Source: Acaricomes phytoseiuli DSM 14247 (GTDB lineage Bacteria > Actinomycetota > Actinomycetes > Actinomycetales > Micrococcaceae). Taken from it: a DNA stretch of 43,452 bases. Of this stretch, positions 20,191-28,878 are shown in pieces. Within the stretch, counting starts at the first letter, position 1. Each line of letters begins with the position of its first letter. The position numbers were made by a program, and so were the translations under genes. The notes under the pieces are model-generated. The model saw nothing but the letters and a program-made list of their open reading frames with translations. It did no database searches and was not told where the DNA came from. The stretch spans positions 1 to 43,452 of the forward strand of contig NZ_AQXM01000045.1 of assembly GCF_000376245.1 (NCBI RefSeq), in the 5' to 3' direction.

Positions 20191-21318
20191 GTGAGTTACG
20201 AGATTGAGATCGGTCGGGGCAAACGGGGACGCAGGGCGTACTCGCTCGATGAAATAGCCATCGTGCCTTCGCGGCGCACCCGTGACCCGCAGGATGTCTC
20301 GATCTCCTGGCAGATCGATGCTTACCAGTTCGAAACTCCGGTGATCGCTGCGCCGATGGACTCCGCGATGTCCCCGCGGACAGCGATCGCCCTCGGCAGG
20401 CTCGGCGGCCTGGGCGTACTCGATTTGGAGGGTCTGTGGACCCGGTACGAGGATCCGGAACCGGTTCTGGCCGAGATCGCTGATCTGGTGGGCAGCGGGG
20501 AGAGCCCGGCAGCCACCAAGCGCCTGCAGGATATCTACCAGGCTGCCATCCAGCCCGAACTAATCAGCGCCAGGCTCGCGGAGATCAGGGCCGCTGGAGT
20601 GACCGTTGCCGGTGCATTGACACCACAGCGCACCCAGCAGTTCTACCGGACGGTCCTGGAAGCCGGTGTGGATATCTTCGTAATCCGCGGGACCACGGTA
20701 TCTGCCGAGCATGTTTCCAAAGAAGAGGAGCCACTCAACCTCAAGCGTTTCATCTACGAGCTCGATGTCCCCGTAATCGTCGGCGGCGCCGCCGGTTACA
20801 CACCGGCTCTGCATCTGATGCGAACCGGTGCTGCAGGAGTGCTCGTGGGCTTCGGCGGGGGAGCGAGCAGCACGACGCGAAGAGCTCTGGGCATCCACGC
20901 TCCCATGGCCAGCGCGATCTCCGATGTTGCTGCGGCCCGCCGGGACTACCTGGATGAGTCCGGTGGCCGTTATGTCCACGTCATCGCGGATGGTGGGATG
21001 GGCACCTCGGGCGACATTATCAAAGCCATCGCGATGGGCTCCGATGCGGTAATGCTCGGAACGGCGCTCGCTCGGGCTGAGGAAGCGCCCGGAAAGGGCT
21101 GGCACTGGGGGGCTGAGGCGCATCATCCGGAGTTGCCCCGCGGGGACCGGGTTCGGGTGGAGACCGTCGGCCCGCTCCAGGAGGTGCTTTTCGGCCCGGC
21201 TCATCACACCAACGGGATCTCCAATCTCATGGGTGCGCTCCGCCGGGCCATGGCGACCACGGGATACTCCGATCTCAAAGAGTTCCAGCGGGTGGAAGCG
21301 ATCGTTTCGCCGTACTAG
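20191..21318 (+). CDS. GuaB3 family IMP dehydrogenase-related protein
   Basis: A 375-residue member of the GuaB3 (IMPDH-related) family found beside guaB in actinobacteria. It has the TIM-barrel IMPDH fold without the CBS domains. The N-terminus IEIGRGKRGRRAYSLDEIAIVPSRRTR is diagnostic of the family. The canonical catalytic cysteine loop GSxCTT is replaced by GGGASSTTRRALGIH, so the cysteine appears absent and IMPDH activity is doubtful. The phosphate-binding motif DGGMGTSGDIIKA is kept. The C-terminus has NLMGALRRAMATTGYSDLKEFQ. The GTG at 20191 follows TAGGCT by six bases. Confidence 0.9.
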   Translation: MSYEIEIGRGKRGRRAYSLDEIAIVPSRRTRDPQDVSISWQIDAYQFETPVIAAPMDSAMSPRTAIALGRLGGLGVLDLEGLWTRYEDPEPVLAEIADLVGSGESPAATKRLQDIYQAAIQPELISARLAEIRAAGVTVAGALTPQRTQQFYRTVLEAGVDIFVIRGTTVSAEHVSKEEEPLNLKRFIYELDVPVIVGGAAGYTPALHLMRTGAAGVLVGFGGGASSTTRRALGIHAPMASAISDVAAARRDYLDESGGRYVHVIADGGMGTSGDIIKAIAMGSDAVMLGTALARAEEAPGKGWHWGAEAHHPELPRGDRVRVETVGPLQEVLFGPAHHTNGISNLMGALRRAMATTGYSDLKEFQRVEAIVSPY

Positions 21319-21366
21319 TGTTTGTGAAGTTTTCTTTCTTCACTGAGTGAGTGACAAACTTGCATT

Positions 21367-23202
21367 ATGATCCTTTCACCTGTTCAGCAGTATTTAGAAC
21401 GTTTACATGAAACCGCTCAGCAGAACCGATCCGGGGCTCCGGCGGACTACATTCCGCAATTGGGAACGGTGTCCCCTGAACTCTTCGGGATCTGCCTGAC
21501 CTCGGCCGACGGGTACACCTATGAAGTCGGCGATACGCAGCACACCTTCACGATTCAGTCTATTTCCAAGCCTTTCACCTATGGGCTGGCGCTCATGCAG
21601 CAGGGCTTCGACGCCGTGGATGCCAAAGTGGATGTGGAACCCTCCGGCGAGGCATTCAACGAGATCTCGCTGACCCCGGGGACCGGCCAGCCTCGCAACC
21701 CGATGATCAACGCCGGGGCGATCACCGCGACCTCGCTGGTCAACGATGACGGTCCCGGCCGTTTCGAGACCATTCGCGCCGTCTACTCCGCATTCGCCGG
21801 CCGTGAGCTCGGGGTTGACGATTCGGTGTTCGCCTCAGAGCAGGGTAGCGGGTACCGGAACTTGGCGCTTGCCTATCTACTTCGCTCCTTCGGCATCATC
21901 GAAGAGGACCCTGCCCCTATCGTCGATGACTACTTCCGCCAGTGCTCGATCGAGGTCACCTGCCGGGATCTGAGCATGATGGCTGCAACTCTTGCCAATA
22001 ACGGCGTTAACCCGCTGAGCGGCGAGCGGCTCTTTAGCGCAGATGTCGTAGAGCGAGTGCTGAGCGTTATGGGTACCAGCGGGATGTACGATGGCGCAGG
22101 AAGCTGGGTGACCCATGTGGGCATGCCCGCGAAGAGCGGTGTGGGCGGCGGGATCATCGCCGTGCTCCCCGGGCAGGTCGGCATCGCGGTCTTCTCGCCG
22201 CCGCTCAACGAGCACGGGAACAGCGTGCGCGGCGTCCAGGTCTGCGAGCAGATGTCCCAGGAGCTTCAGCTCCACTTCGTCCGGGCCATTCGGTCTGGCC
22301 GCACCGCGGTCCACGCCTCGCACTCCATCGATCAGCGGCCCTCGGGCGTGCGCCGCAATGATGAAGCCCTGCGGGTGCTTTCCGAGCACGGCCGTAGCGC
22401 CTGGATCTTCGAGCTCTCCGGAGATCTGTTGTTCGCGGGTACCGAGACTGTGATTCGCGAGATCTCGAGCCTTCCCGAGGAGGTGCGCTGGGTGGTCATC
22501 GATTTTCTGCGCGTCGATGAGGTCTCCGATGTGGCACGGCAGGCGCTCACCAATTTGTATCGCCAGGCAAGGCTCGCCGATATTCAGTTCGTACTGGTGG
22601 ATCCCCGCGGCCGGCTGCGAGACATGGTTCAGGATCCTGAACTCACCGGAGAGGGACAACCCGGACCGCCGCCCGTTGTGGCGAGCGGCCAGGAAGCCAG
22701 GGAATGGTGCGAGGCGCGGGTCCTGGAGGCTTTCGGTGAGAACTTGGAAACAGTGGATCACGGCCGGATCTTCGAGAGCTCTCTTTTCGCCGATCTGGAT
22801 TCGGAAGAAGCGCGGCAGCTCAGGTCCCTGATGCAGAGCCACACCTACCAGGACGGCGAGGTGGTTCTGGAGATCAACGAGCCCTTCGCTGGAATCTTCT
22901 TCATCGTCGAAGGCCGGGTAGTGGCTTTCGGGAAAGGTTACGATGGCGAGCTGGTCCGGCTGACCTCCCTGGGCCCCGGTAACACCTTCGGCGAACTGGC
23001 TCTGGCCGTCGGGAAGATCCAGAACACCCGGGTGGTCGCCTCCGGCGCACTGGAAGTGCTGGTTCTGGAAGAATCCACAATGGAGGCTCTGGAAGGGGAG
23101 AACCCTGAGCTGGCGCTCAAATTGTGGAAGGCTCTGGCCCGGGGCGGATACGAACTCCTGGACCGCAAGCTCCAGGAGACCGCAGTCCGACTCAGCTGCT
23201 AA
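21367..23202 (+). CDS. glsA: Glutaminase A with STAS and cyclic-nucleotide-binding domains
   Basis: A 611-residue protein. Residues 1 to about 305 are a serine-dependent glutaminase of the beta-lactamase-like fold that hydrolyses L-glutamine to glutamate and ammonia. The SxxK pair is S65 and K68 in QSISKPF; also seen are NPMINAGAI, GNLALAYLL-like RNLALAYLL and AKSGVGGGI. Residues about 330-435 form a STAS domain (IFELSGDLLFAG, WVVIDFLRVDEVSD). Residues about 475-600 are a cNMP-binding fold (GEVVLEINEPFAGIFFIVEGRV, GNTFGELAL). Similar fusions are known in actinobacteria, so nucleotide or partner control of glutaminase is a reasonable inference. The ATG is six bases after CAAACT (21355-21360), a weak leaderless match. 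A strong hairpin follows. Confidence 0.92.
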   Translation: MILSPVQQYLERLHETAQQNRSGAPADYIPQLGTVSPELFGICLTSADGYTYEVGDTQHTFTIQSISKPFTYGLALMQQGFDAVDAKVDVEPSGEAFNEISLTPGTGQPRNPMINAGAITATSLVNDDGPGRFETIRAVYSAFAGRELGVDDSVFASEQGSGYRNLALAYLLRSFGIIEEDPAPIVDDYFRQCSIEVTCRDLSMMAATLANNGVNPLSGERLFSADVVERVLSVMGTSGMYDGAGSWVTHVGMPAKSGVGGGIIAVLPGQVGIAVFSPPLNEHGNSVRGVQVCEQMSQELQLHFVRAIRSGRTAVHASHSIDQRPSGVRRNDEALRVLSEHGRSAWIFELSGDLLFAGTETVIREISSLPEEVRWVVIDFLRVDEVSDVARQALTNLYRQARLADIQFVLVDPRGRLRDMVQDPELTGEGQPGPPPVVASGQEAREWCEARVLEAFGENLETVDHGRIFESSLFADLDSEEARQLRSLMQSHTYQDGEVVLEINEPFAGIFFIVEGRVVAFGKGYDGELVRLTSLGPGNTFGELALAVGKIQNTRVVASGALEVLVLEESTMEALEGENPELALKLWKALARGGYELLDRKLQETAVRLSC

Positions 23203-23203
23203 C

Positions 23204-23224
23204 CGATCACCGATCACCGATCAC
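23204..23224. repeat. Three tandem copies of CGATCAC
   Basis: Three perfect 7-base copies directly after the glsA stop codon and before the terminator hairpin. The function is unknown; it may be replication slippage. Confidence 0.7.
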
Positions 23225-23240
23225 TGAATGATCCGCTGCT

Positions 23241-23288
23241 GAGCAGCCCGGCCGGGAAATCCCTCTGGATTTTCCGGCCGGGCTGCTC
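23241..23288 (+). terminator. 22-bp hairpin after glsA
   Basis: GAGCAGCCCGGCCGG-AAATCC pairs with its complement across a four-base loop (CTCT), with one G-T wobble. It has no U-tail but is very stable and is likely the terminator of glsA. Confidence 0.85.
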
Positions 23289-23353
23289 GGGCTAAGCTGG
23301 AAGCATCTGCTTGAGTCGATAGATAACCGCGTCGATACGCCGAGGAGGAGCAC

Positions 23354-25186
23354 GTGGCCACGTCCCGCAGCCGGAATGCCAGTCACCGGAGCGCTGGAGA
23401 ACCGGGCTCAGCGCCTGACTCCGCCCAGGAGAGTCCGGAACAGCGTATGATCCGGCGTGAAGAAGGGCGGCTCAGCCCCCAGTTCCGCGTTGAATCCATC
23501 CGTGCCCTGGCTGAGAGCTCGCAGCCGGGCCAGGAACTGGACGTGCTGATCATCGGCGGTGGCGTGGTTGGTGCGGGCGCCGCTCTGGATGCGGTGACTC
23601 GCGGGCTGAAAGTCGGCATCGTGGAGATGGCCGACTGGGCTTCTGGTACGTCGAGCCGGTCCTCCAAATTGGTCCACGGCGGCCTGCGCTATCTGGAGAT
23701 GCTGGATTTCGCGCTCGTGACGGAAGCGCTCCAGGAACGAGGGCTGTTGATCCAGCGGATCGCCCCGCATCTAGTCCGCCCGGTTCCATTCCTCTACCCG
23801 CTAACCAAGCGGCTCCTTGAGCGCCCTTACGTCGGTGCCGGAATCATGCTGTACGACACCCTCGGCCTGACCAGCGGCAGCTCCCGAGGCGTGCCCGGGC
23901 ACCGGCATCTGAGCAGGCGCGGCACCCTGCGAGCTGCCCCGAGCCTGCGCGATGACGCCTTCATCGGCTCCATCCGCTATTACGACGCCCAGGTGGACGA
24001 TGCCCGGTTCGTGGTGGATCTGGTGCGAACCGCTGTTTCTTACGGCGCTTGGGCAGCTAATTCGGTCCGCGTAGTGGACTTCCTGCGGGAAGGTGAGCGA
24101 GTCGTCGGAGCGAAAGCCAAAGATATGACCGACGGTGCCGAATTCGACATCCGCGCCAAACAGGTCATCAACGCCACAGGCGTCTGGACCGATGAGACTC
24201 AGGCGATGGTCACGGACCGGGGCCAGCTCAAAGTCCGGGCGTCAAAGGGCATCCACCTCGTCGTCCCGCGGGACCGGATCCAGTCCACGGTGGGGCTCAT
24301 CCTGCGCACCGAGAAATCCGTGCTCTTCGTGATTCCTTGGGGCCGGCACTGGATCATCGGCACCACCGATACCGACTGGGACCTGGACAAAGCGCACCCC
24401 GCGGCATCGGCAGCCGATATCGATTACCTACTCGAACACGTCAACAAGGTGCTCAAGCGGCCCTTGACCAGAGAAGACGTAGAGGGTGTCTACGCCGGGC
24501 TGCGTCCTTTACTCGCGGGGGAGAACGACTCCACCGCAAAGCTCTCCCGGGAGCACGTGGTGGCGCATCCGGTGCCGGGGCTGGTGGTCGTGGCTGGCGG
24601 CAAGTACACCACCTACCGGGTGATGGCCAAGGACGCTGTTGACGAGGCCACCCGGACGCTCGACGAGCGGGTGCCCGCGAGCTGCACCGAGACGATTCCG
24701 CTTCTGGGTGCGGTCGGCTACCGGGCGGCGTGGAATCGCCGCAGCCGGACCGCCGAGGAGAGCGGTGTGCACGTCGCTCGCGTGGAGCACCTGCTCAAAC
24801 GCTACGGCTCGACGGCACCGGCGGTACTGGATCTTATAGAGGCAGATCGCAGTCTGGGCGAACCGCTGCCTGGGGCAGATGATTACCTGCGCGCTGAAGT
24901 GGTTTACGCAACCGGCCAGGAAGGCGCTCTGACCGTCGCCGATGTGTTGACCCGGCGTACCCGGATCTCCATCGAGGCCTGGGATCGCGGTGTCGCTGCG
25001 GCTCCGGTGGTGGCCGAACTGATGGCGCCGCTGCTGGGCTGGTCCAAGGCCCGGCAGGCACAAGAGACCCGGCGCTACCTGGACCGGGTTGAGGCGGAAC
25101 GGCAGAGCCAGGAGCAGCCCGATGACGCTTCCGCGGATGCTGTGCGGTTGGCGGTCAAGGATGATAAAAAGGATGCTAAAACGTGA
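23354..25186 (+). CDS. glpD: Glycerol-3-phosphate dehydrogenase (FAD)
   Basis: A 610-residue flavoprotein that oxidises sn-glycerol 3-phosphate to dihydroxyacetone phosphate and passes electrons to the quinone pool at the membrane. The FAD Rossmann motif is LIIGGGVVGAGAALDA (66-80; GGGVVG at 68-73). The family motif ASGTSSRSSKLVHGGLRYLE follows, with YDAQVDDARFV, INATGVW and GGKYTTYR later. A C-terminal DAO_C helical domain occupies about 440-570, then a charged Gln/Asp/Lys tail. The start is GTG at 23354 with GAGGAGG upstream. The first 60 residues are a Ser/Arg-rich extension beyond the usual GlpD start. It overlaps the PTS EIIA gene (GTGA at 25183-25186). No glpF or glpK is next to it. Confidence 0.95.
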   Translation: MATSRSRNASHRSAGEPGSAPDSAQESPEQRMIRREEGRLSPQFRVESIRALAESSQPGQELDVLIIGGGVVGAGAALDAVTRGLKVGIVEMADWASGTSSRSSKLVHGGLRYLEMLDFALVTEALQERGLLIQRIAPHLVRPVPFLYPLTKRLLERPYVGAGIMLYDTLGLTSGSSRGVPGHRHLSRRGTLRAAPSLRDDAFIGSIRYYDAQVDDARFVVDLVRTAVSYGAWAANSVRVVDFLREGERVVGAKAKDMTDGAEFDIRAKQVINATGVWTDETQAMVTDRGQLKVRASKGIHLVVPRDRIQSTVGLILRTEKSVLFVIPWGRHWIIGTTDTDWDLDKAHPAASAADIDYLLEHVNKVLKRPLTREDVEGVYAGLRPLLAGENDSTAKLSREHVVAHPVPGLVVVAGGKYTTYRVMAKDAVDEATRTLDERVPASCTETIPLLGAVGYRAAWNRRSRTAEESGVHVARVEHLLKRYGSTAPAVLDLIEADRSLGEPLPGADDYLRAEVVYATGQEGALTVADVLTRRTRISIEAWDRGVAAAPVVAELMAPLLGWSKARQAQETRRYLDRVEAERQSQEQPDDASADAVRLAVKDDKKDAKT

Positions 25187-25674
25187 GCGATCCTGACTGG
25201 GGCCGCTACGAGATGGAGCTCACCACCCCGGAGTTGGTGATCCTGGAGCTGAAAGCTGATTCCCGTGATGATGCCACCTGGCAACTGGCGGAGCGGATGA
25301 GCCAGGCCGGGCGAATCTCTGACCTGAACGGATTCCTGGATCAGGTCAGCGCCCGGGAGCATCAGCTGGCCACCGGCCTGCCCGGGGGCATAGGTTTGCC
25401 GCACGCTCGGAGCGAATACGTCACCCAGGTGTCAGTCGCGGTAGGGGTCACCGCTTATGGGCATGCCGTGGACTTCGGGGCGAATGACGGCCCGGCTAAT
25501 CTCATTCTGCTCATCGCGACTCCTGCGGCCTCCTTCTCGGAGCATCTGGAAGTCCTGGCCACGATGGCGCGCTCGCTGTCCAAGGAGAACTTCCGGCAGT
25601 CCTTGCGCCGGGCGGGGGATCCGGAAGTCGTCGCCGAGCTGATCAATTCCTCGTTGCTGTTCTTCGAGCACTGA
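25183..25674 (+). CDS. PTS EIIA component (fructose/mannitol type), orphan
   Basis: A 163-residue EIIA of the PTS_EIIA_2 fold. EIIA receives phosphate from HPr on a histidine, here probably H74 in GIGLPHARSEYV, the family active-site motif. No EIIB or EIIC gene is nearby, and its start overlaps the glpD stop as GTGA, so it is translated with glpD. That makes a regulatory link to glycerol metabolism more likely than sugar uptake, but this is inference. The N-terminus (MSDPDWGRYEM) is acidic and the C-terminus is LLFFEH. Nothing suggests truncation. Confidence 0.85.
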   Translation: MSDPDWGRYEMELTTPELVILELKADSRDDATWQLAERMSQAGRISDLNGFLDQVSAREHQLATGLPGGIGLPHARSEYVTQVSVAVGVTAYGHAVDFGANDGPANLILLIATPAASFSEHLEVLATMARSLSKENFRQSLRRAGDPEVVAELINSSLLFFEH

Positions 25675-25715
25675 AGATCTGGGCCGCCGGTTAGTTTTTC
25701 TACCGGGCTACGAAG

Positions 25716-25721
25716 TACCGT
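25716..25721 (+). promoter_or_regulatory. Leaderless -10 element for SURF1 (TACCGT, N6, ATG)
   Basis: TACCGT, six bases, ATG at 25728, no ribosome binding site. Confidence 0.5.
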
Positions 25722-25727
25722 TAAGGC

Positions 25728-26573
25728 ATGCTGAGGACCGCTCTTAAACCCCGCTGGGTCGCCACTTTGATCCTGGCGCTGGCGGTCTCTACGATTTTCG
25801 TGTTCCTCAGCCAGTGGCAGTTCTCCCGTTCCACGCAGAACGTCGACATCCCTGAGGTGACCACTGAGGTCCCGAAGCCGCTGACAGAAGTGCTGCTGCC
25901 CGGGGAGCCTATCACCACGACCAATGCTGATCAGATCGTTATGCTGAGCGGCCGTTTCGATCCTGCCCGCCAGGTGGTCGTCACCGACCGGGTGCTCGAT
26001 GACGTTGAAGGCTACTGGGTCGTTACCGCTTTCATCGTGGATGGCGCCCCGGAGCGCGAAGGTGCCTTGACCACCCCTGAGATCGCCATTCCGGTGGCCC
26101 GTGGCTGGGTCGAGAGCCCGGAGCAGGCTGATGCCCCGCCCGCCGGGCCGGTGCAACTGACCGGACGGCTGCTGCCCTCTGAATCCCCGGTGCTGCAGCG
26201 AGACCTTCCCGCAGGCCAGGCAGCCGCGCTCTCCGCGGCGGATCTGACCAACTTGTGGCAGATCGATACCTACCGGGGTTTCGTCGTCTCGTTCGCGGAG
26301 GCGGGGCCGCAGGGCAGCGAACTCGGTGCGCATGCTGAGGCCGGGGATCTCAAAGGAATCTCGGTGGGCCCGCAGCCAGCAGGGCAGACCTTCAACTGGC
26401 TCAACATCTTCTACGCCATCGAGTGGGTCATCTTCGCAGGATTCGCGGTCTTCCTCTGGTGGCGGCTGGTCGCCGATGATTACCAGCGGCAGCAAGAAGC
26501 CTTAGAAGACTTGGCAGAGTGGGAAGAAAACCAGAAACGTCAAGCACAAGAGCAGGAAGAAGCCAGCATATGA
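25728..26573 (+). CDS. SURF1 family protein
   Basis: A 281-residue cytochrome c oxidase assembly-type protein. SURF1 proteins act in haem a insertion into terminal oxidase. Two membrane helices flank an external domain: residues about 10-31 (VATLILALAVSTIFVFLSQW) and about 225-246. The family motif WQF after the first helix (LSQWQFSR) and the GRFDPAR-type motif GRFDPARQVVVTDR are present, as is PVARGWVES. The C-terminus is a charged coiled tail. The start at 25728 is leaderless. Its stop overlaps the next ATG (ATGA at 26570-26573). Confidence 0.88.
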   Translation: MLRTALKPRWVATLILALAVSTIFVFLSQWQFSRSTQNVDIPEVTTEVPKPLTEVLLPGEPITTTNADQIVMLSGRFDPARQVVVTDRVLDDVEGYWVVTAFIVDGAPEREGALTTPEIAIPVARGWVESPEQADAPPAGPVQLTGRLLPSESPVLQRDLPAGQAAALSAADLTNLWQIDTYRGFVVSFAEAGPQGSELGAHAEAGDLKGISVGPQPAGQTFNWLNIFYAIEWVIFAGFAVFLWWRLVADDYQRQQEALEDLAEWEENQKRQAQEQEEASI

Positions 26574-27091
26574 ACCAGACCCCGACCTCTGGTGGCAACT
26601 CCCCAGAGTCAGCAGCCGCTGCGAAACCCACCCCGCGCCGACGCTTCGGCGGCACAACACAGCAGATCCGCTCGGCACTGATGGTCTACCGGGTGCTGGC
26701 CTATGCCACCGGCATCATGTTGCTACTGCTGACTGCCGAGGTGATCCTGCGCTATGCCTTCGGGCTGGTCCTCGCCGCGGGCGGCACCGACATCATGACC
26801 GGTGAGCCCCATTTCTTCGGATTTGTCACCGTGGACCAGGACGGTTCGCTGCCCCTCACCGGAACGTTCAACATCTCCTTGGCGGTGCTCATTGTGCACG
26901 GCTGGATGTACGTGCTCTACCTCCTGGCCGATTTCCGGCTCTGGTCCTTGATGCGCTGGAGCTTCGGCAAGTTCATCCTGATCGCGCTGGGCGGTGTGGT
27001 GCCGCTGCTGTCATTCTTCATGGAACGCCGCGTCTACGTTGAGGCTCGGGCCGATCTCGCCGCGCACCCGCAGGCCCCCAAACGTTACTGA
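26570..27091 (+). CDS. DUF3817 domain membrane protein
   Basis: A 173-residue protein with ATG overlapping the SURF1 stop by four bases, so the two are translationally coupled. After an N-terminal Gly/Pro/Ser/Ala-rich stretch (1-35) there are three hydrophobic segments at about 40-65, 102-120 and 134-154. The segment YRVLAYATGIMLLLLTAEVILRY and the later VHGWMYVLYLLADFRLW match the actinobacterial DUF3817 family. The function is unknown; proximity to SURF1 suggests a role near the respiratory oxidase. An in-frame GTG at 26519 exists but lies inside SURF1. Confidence 0.85.
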   Translation: MNQTPTSGGNSPESAAAAKPTPRRRFGGTTQQIRSALMVYRVLAYATGIMLLLLTAEVILRYAFGLVLAAGGTDIMTGEPHFFGFVTVDQDGSLPLTGTFNISLAVLIVHGWMYVLYLLADFRLWSLMRWSFGKFILIALGGVVPLLSFFMERRVYVEARADLAAHPQAPKRY

Positions 27092-27167
27092 GCGCTCGGT
27101 GCTGTACTGGTGAGCGCTGAAGAAAGCAGACAAGGCATCAAGGGCATAAGAACGGCACAGTGTCAGA

Positions 27168-27173
27168 TAGAAT
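27168..27173 (+). promoter_or_regulatory. Leaderless -10 element for guaA (TAGAAT, N7, GTG)
   Basis: TAGAAT is followed by seven bases and GTG at 27181. This, and the family length, favour 27181 over the in-frame GTG at 27160, which lies upstream of the hexamer. Confidence 0.6.
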
Positions 27174-27180
27174 CCTTGTC

Positions 27181-28758
27181 GTGACCCAGACCGTTTCGCA
27201 CCGGCCCGTTCTTGTCATCGACTATGGGGCGCAGTACGCCCAGCTCATTGCACGCAGGGTGCGCGAAGCCAATGTCTACTCCGAGATCGTCCCGCATCAC
27301 ATCAGTGTGGAAGCGCTGCTAGCCAAAGACCCTGCCGCGATCATCCTCTCCGGCGGGCCTTCCAGTGTTTACGCCGAGGGTGCCCCTGCGGTCAACGCGG
27401 AGCTCTTCGAGGCCGGTGTGCCGGTTCTCGGTATCTGCTACGGGTTCCAGGCCATGGCCAAAGCCCTCGGCGGGGAAGTGGCCCGCACCGGCCTGCGTGA
27501 ATACGGGGCCACGGCGATGACCATGACTGGCGCGGCGCGCTCCATCCTGAGCACTACACCGGCTCAGCAGAATGTCTGGATGAGCCACGGCGACTCGGTG
27601 CAGGCCGCCCCCGAGGGCTTTGAGGTTCTGGCGAGCACCGCGGGTGCTCCGGTTGCGGCTTTCGCCGCCCCGGGACGACGGCTCTTCGGAGTGCAATGGC
27701 ACCCCGAGGTGAAGCATTCGGATTTCGGACAGAAAGTCCTGGAGAATTTCCTGTTCGAGGAAGCAGGCCTGACGCCGGACTGGACCACGGGGAATGTCAT
27801 CGAGGAGCAGACAGCCAGGATCCGGGAGCAGGTGGGCTCCGGGAGAGTGATCTGCGGTCTTTCCGGCGGAGTGGATTCGGCGGTTGCCGCGGCCCTTGTG
27901 CAGCGCGCCGTCGGCGATCAGCTGACCTGCGTCTTCGTCGATCATGGGCTGCTGCGGGAGGGCGAAGCCGAACAGGTCGAGCGGGACTTCGTCGCGGCGA
28001 CCGGGGTGAAGCTTTACGTGGCCAGGGAGGCGGATCGCTTCCTCAGCGCACTCAGCGGCGTCACCGATCCGGAGACCAAGCGGAAGATCATCGGGCGGGA
28101 ATTCATCCGGGCCTTCGAAGAGGCTGAGCGGGTGCTCATCGAAGAGGCCGGCCAGGCCGGGGAACCCATCCGGTTCTTAGTGCAGGGCACGCTCTACCCG
28201 GATGTGGTCGAATCCGGTGGCGGCGAAGGAGCCGCGAACATCAAGAGTCATCACAATGTCGGCGGTCTTCCGGAGGATATGCAGTTCGAGCTGGTCGAGC
28301 CATTGCGCACACTGTTCAAAGATGAAGTGCGTACGGTCGGCGCGGAGCTCGGCCTGCCCGCCGAGATCGTACAGCGCCACCCTTTCCCCGGCCCGGGCTT
28401 GGCGATCCGCATCGTCGGCGAAGTCACCGCGGAACGGCTGGAGCTCTTGCGCAAGGCCGATGCCATCGCTCGGCATGAGCTCACCTCTGCCGGCCTGGAT
28501 CATGAGGTCTGGCAGATGCCGGTGGTGCTCCTGGCCGATGTCCATAGCGTCGGAGTGCAGGGCGATGGGCGCAGCTACGGGCACCCGATCGTTCTGCGGC
28601 CGGTATTCAGCGAGGATGCGATGACGGCAAACTGGTCGCGGCTTCCTTATGATCTGCTGGCGCGGATCTCAAACCGGATCACCAACGAAGTCGAGGGCGT
28701 CAACCGGGTGGTTCTCGACGTGACCAGTAAGCCGCCGGGAACGATCGAGTGGGAGTGA
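27181..28758 (+). CDS. guaA: GMP synthase (glutamine-hydrolysing)
   Basis: A 525-residue enzyme that converts XMP to GMP using glutamine and ATP. The N-terminal class-I glutamine amidotransferase has the nucleophile C86 in LGICYGFQ and the H174/E176 pair in QWHPE. The ATP-pyrophosphatase domain opens with SGGVDS at 228-233. The C-terminal dimerisation domain ends in [16 protein letters not shown], the family terminus. The start is GTG at 27181 for the reasons given at the -10 element. With guaB and the GuaB3-type gene it completes the IMP-to-GMP route in this window. Confidence 0.97.
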   Translation: MTQTVSHRPVLVIDYGAQYAQLIARRVREANVYSEIVPHHISVEALLAKDPAAIILSGGPSSVYAEGAPAVNAELFEAGVPVLGICYGFQAMAKALGGEVARTGLREYGATAMTMTGAARSILSTTPAQQNVWMSHGDSVQAAPEGFEVLASTAGAPVAAFAAPGRRLFGVQWHPEVKHSDFGQKVLENFLFEEAGLTPDWTTGNVIEEQTARIREQVGSGRVICGLSGGVDSAVAAALVQRAVGDQLTCVFVDHGLLREGEAEQVERDFVAATGVKLYVAREADRFLSALSGVTDPETKRKIIGREFIRAFEEAERVLIEEAGQAGEPIRFLVQGTLYPDVVESGGGEGAANIKSHHNVGGLPEDMQFELVEPLRTLFKDEVRTVGAELGLPAEIVQRHPFPGPGLAIRIVGEVTAERLELLRKADAIARHELTSAGLDHEVWQMPVVLLADVHSVGVQGDGRSYGHPIVLRPVFSEDAMTANWSRLPYDLLARISNRITNEVEGVNRVVLDVTSKPPGTIEWE

Positions 28759-28866
28759 ACGCCGTGCCGGCGGAACTTTCTGTGACTTGCTGGGAGGAAA
28801 CGGTGAAACGAGAAGCTTTTTCAGGGGCGCCCGTGTGCCCTCCGGAAGATCAGCACCGAGTCGAGA

Positions 28867-28872
28867 TAGCCT
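28867..28872 (+). promoter_or_regulatory. Leaderless -10 element (TAGCCT, N6, ATG)
   Basis: TAGCCT, six bases, ATG at 28879 of the helicase-like gene. Confidence 0.65.
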
Positions 28873-28878
28873 CACACC

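Noticed and set aside
21320-21359. Overlapping weak hairpins (GTTTGT/ACAAAC and GTGAAG/CTTCAC) before glsA
   Set aside because: Only six pairs each and mutually exclusive; not enough to claim an attenuator or riboswitch.
21877-23217. Long open frame antisense to glsA
   Set aside because: It is a shadow of the glutaminase gene, without domain motifs or a ribosome site.
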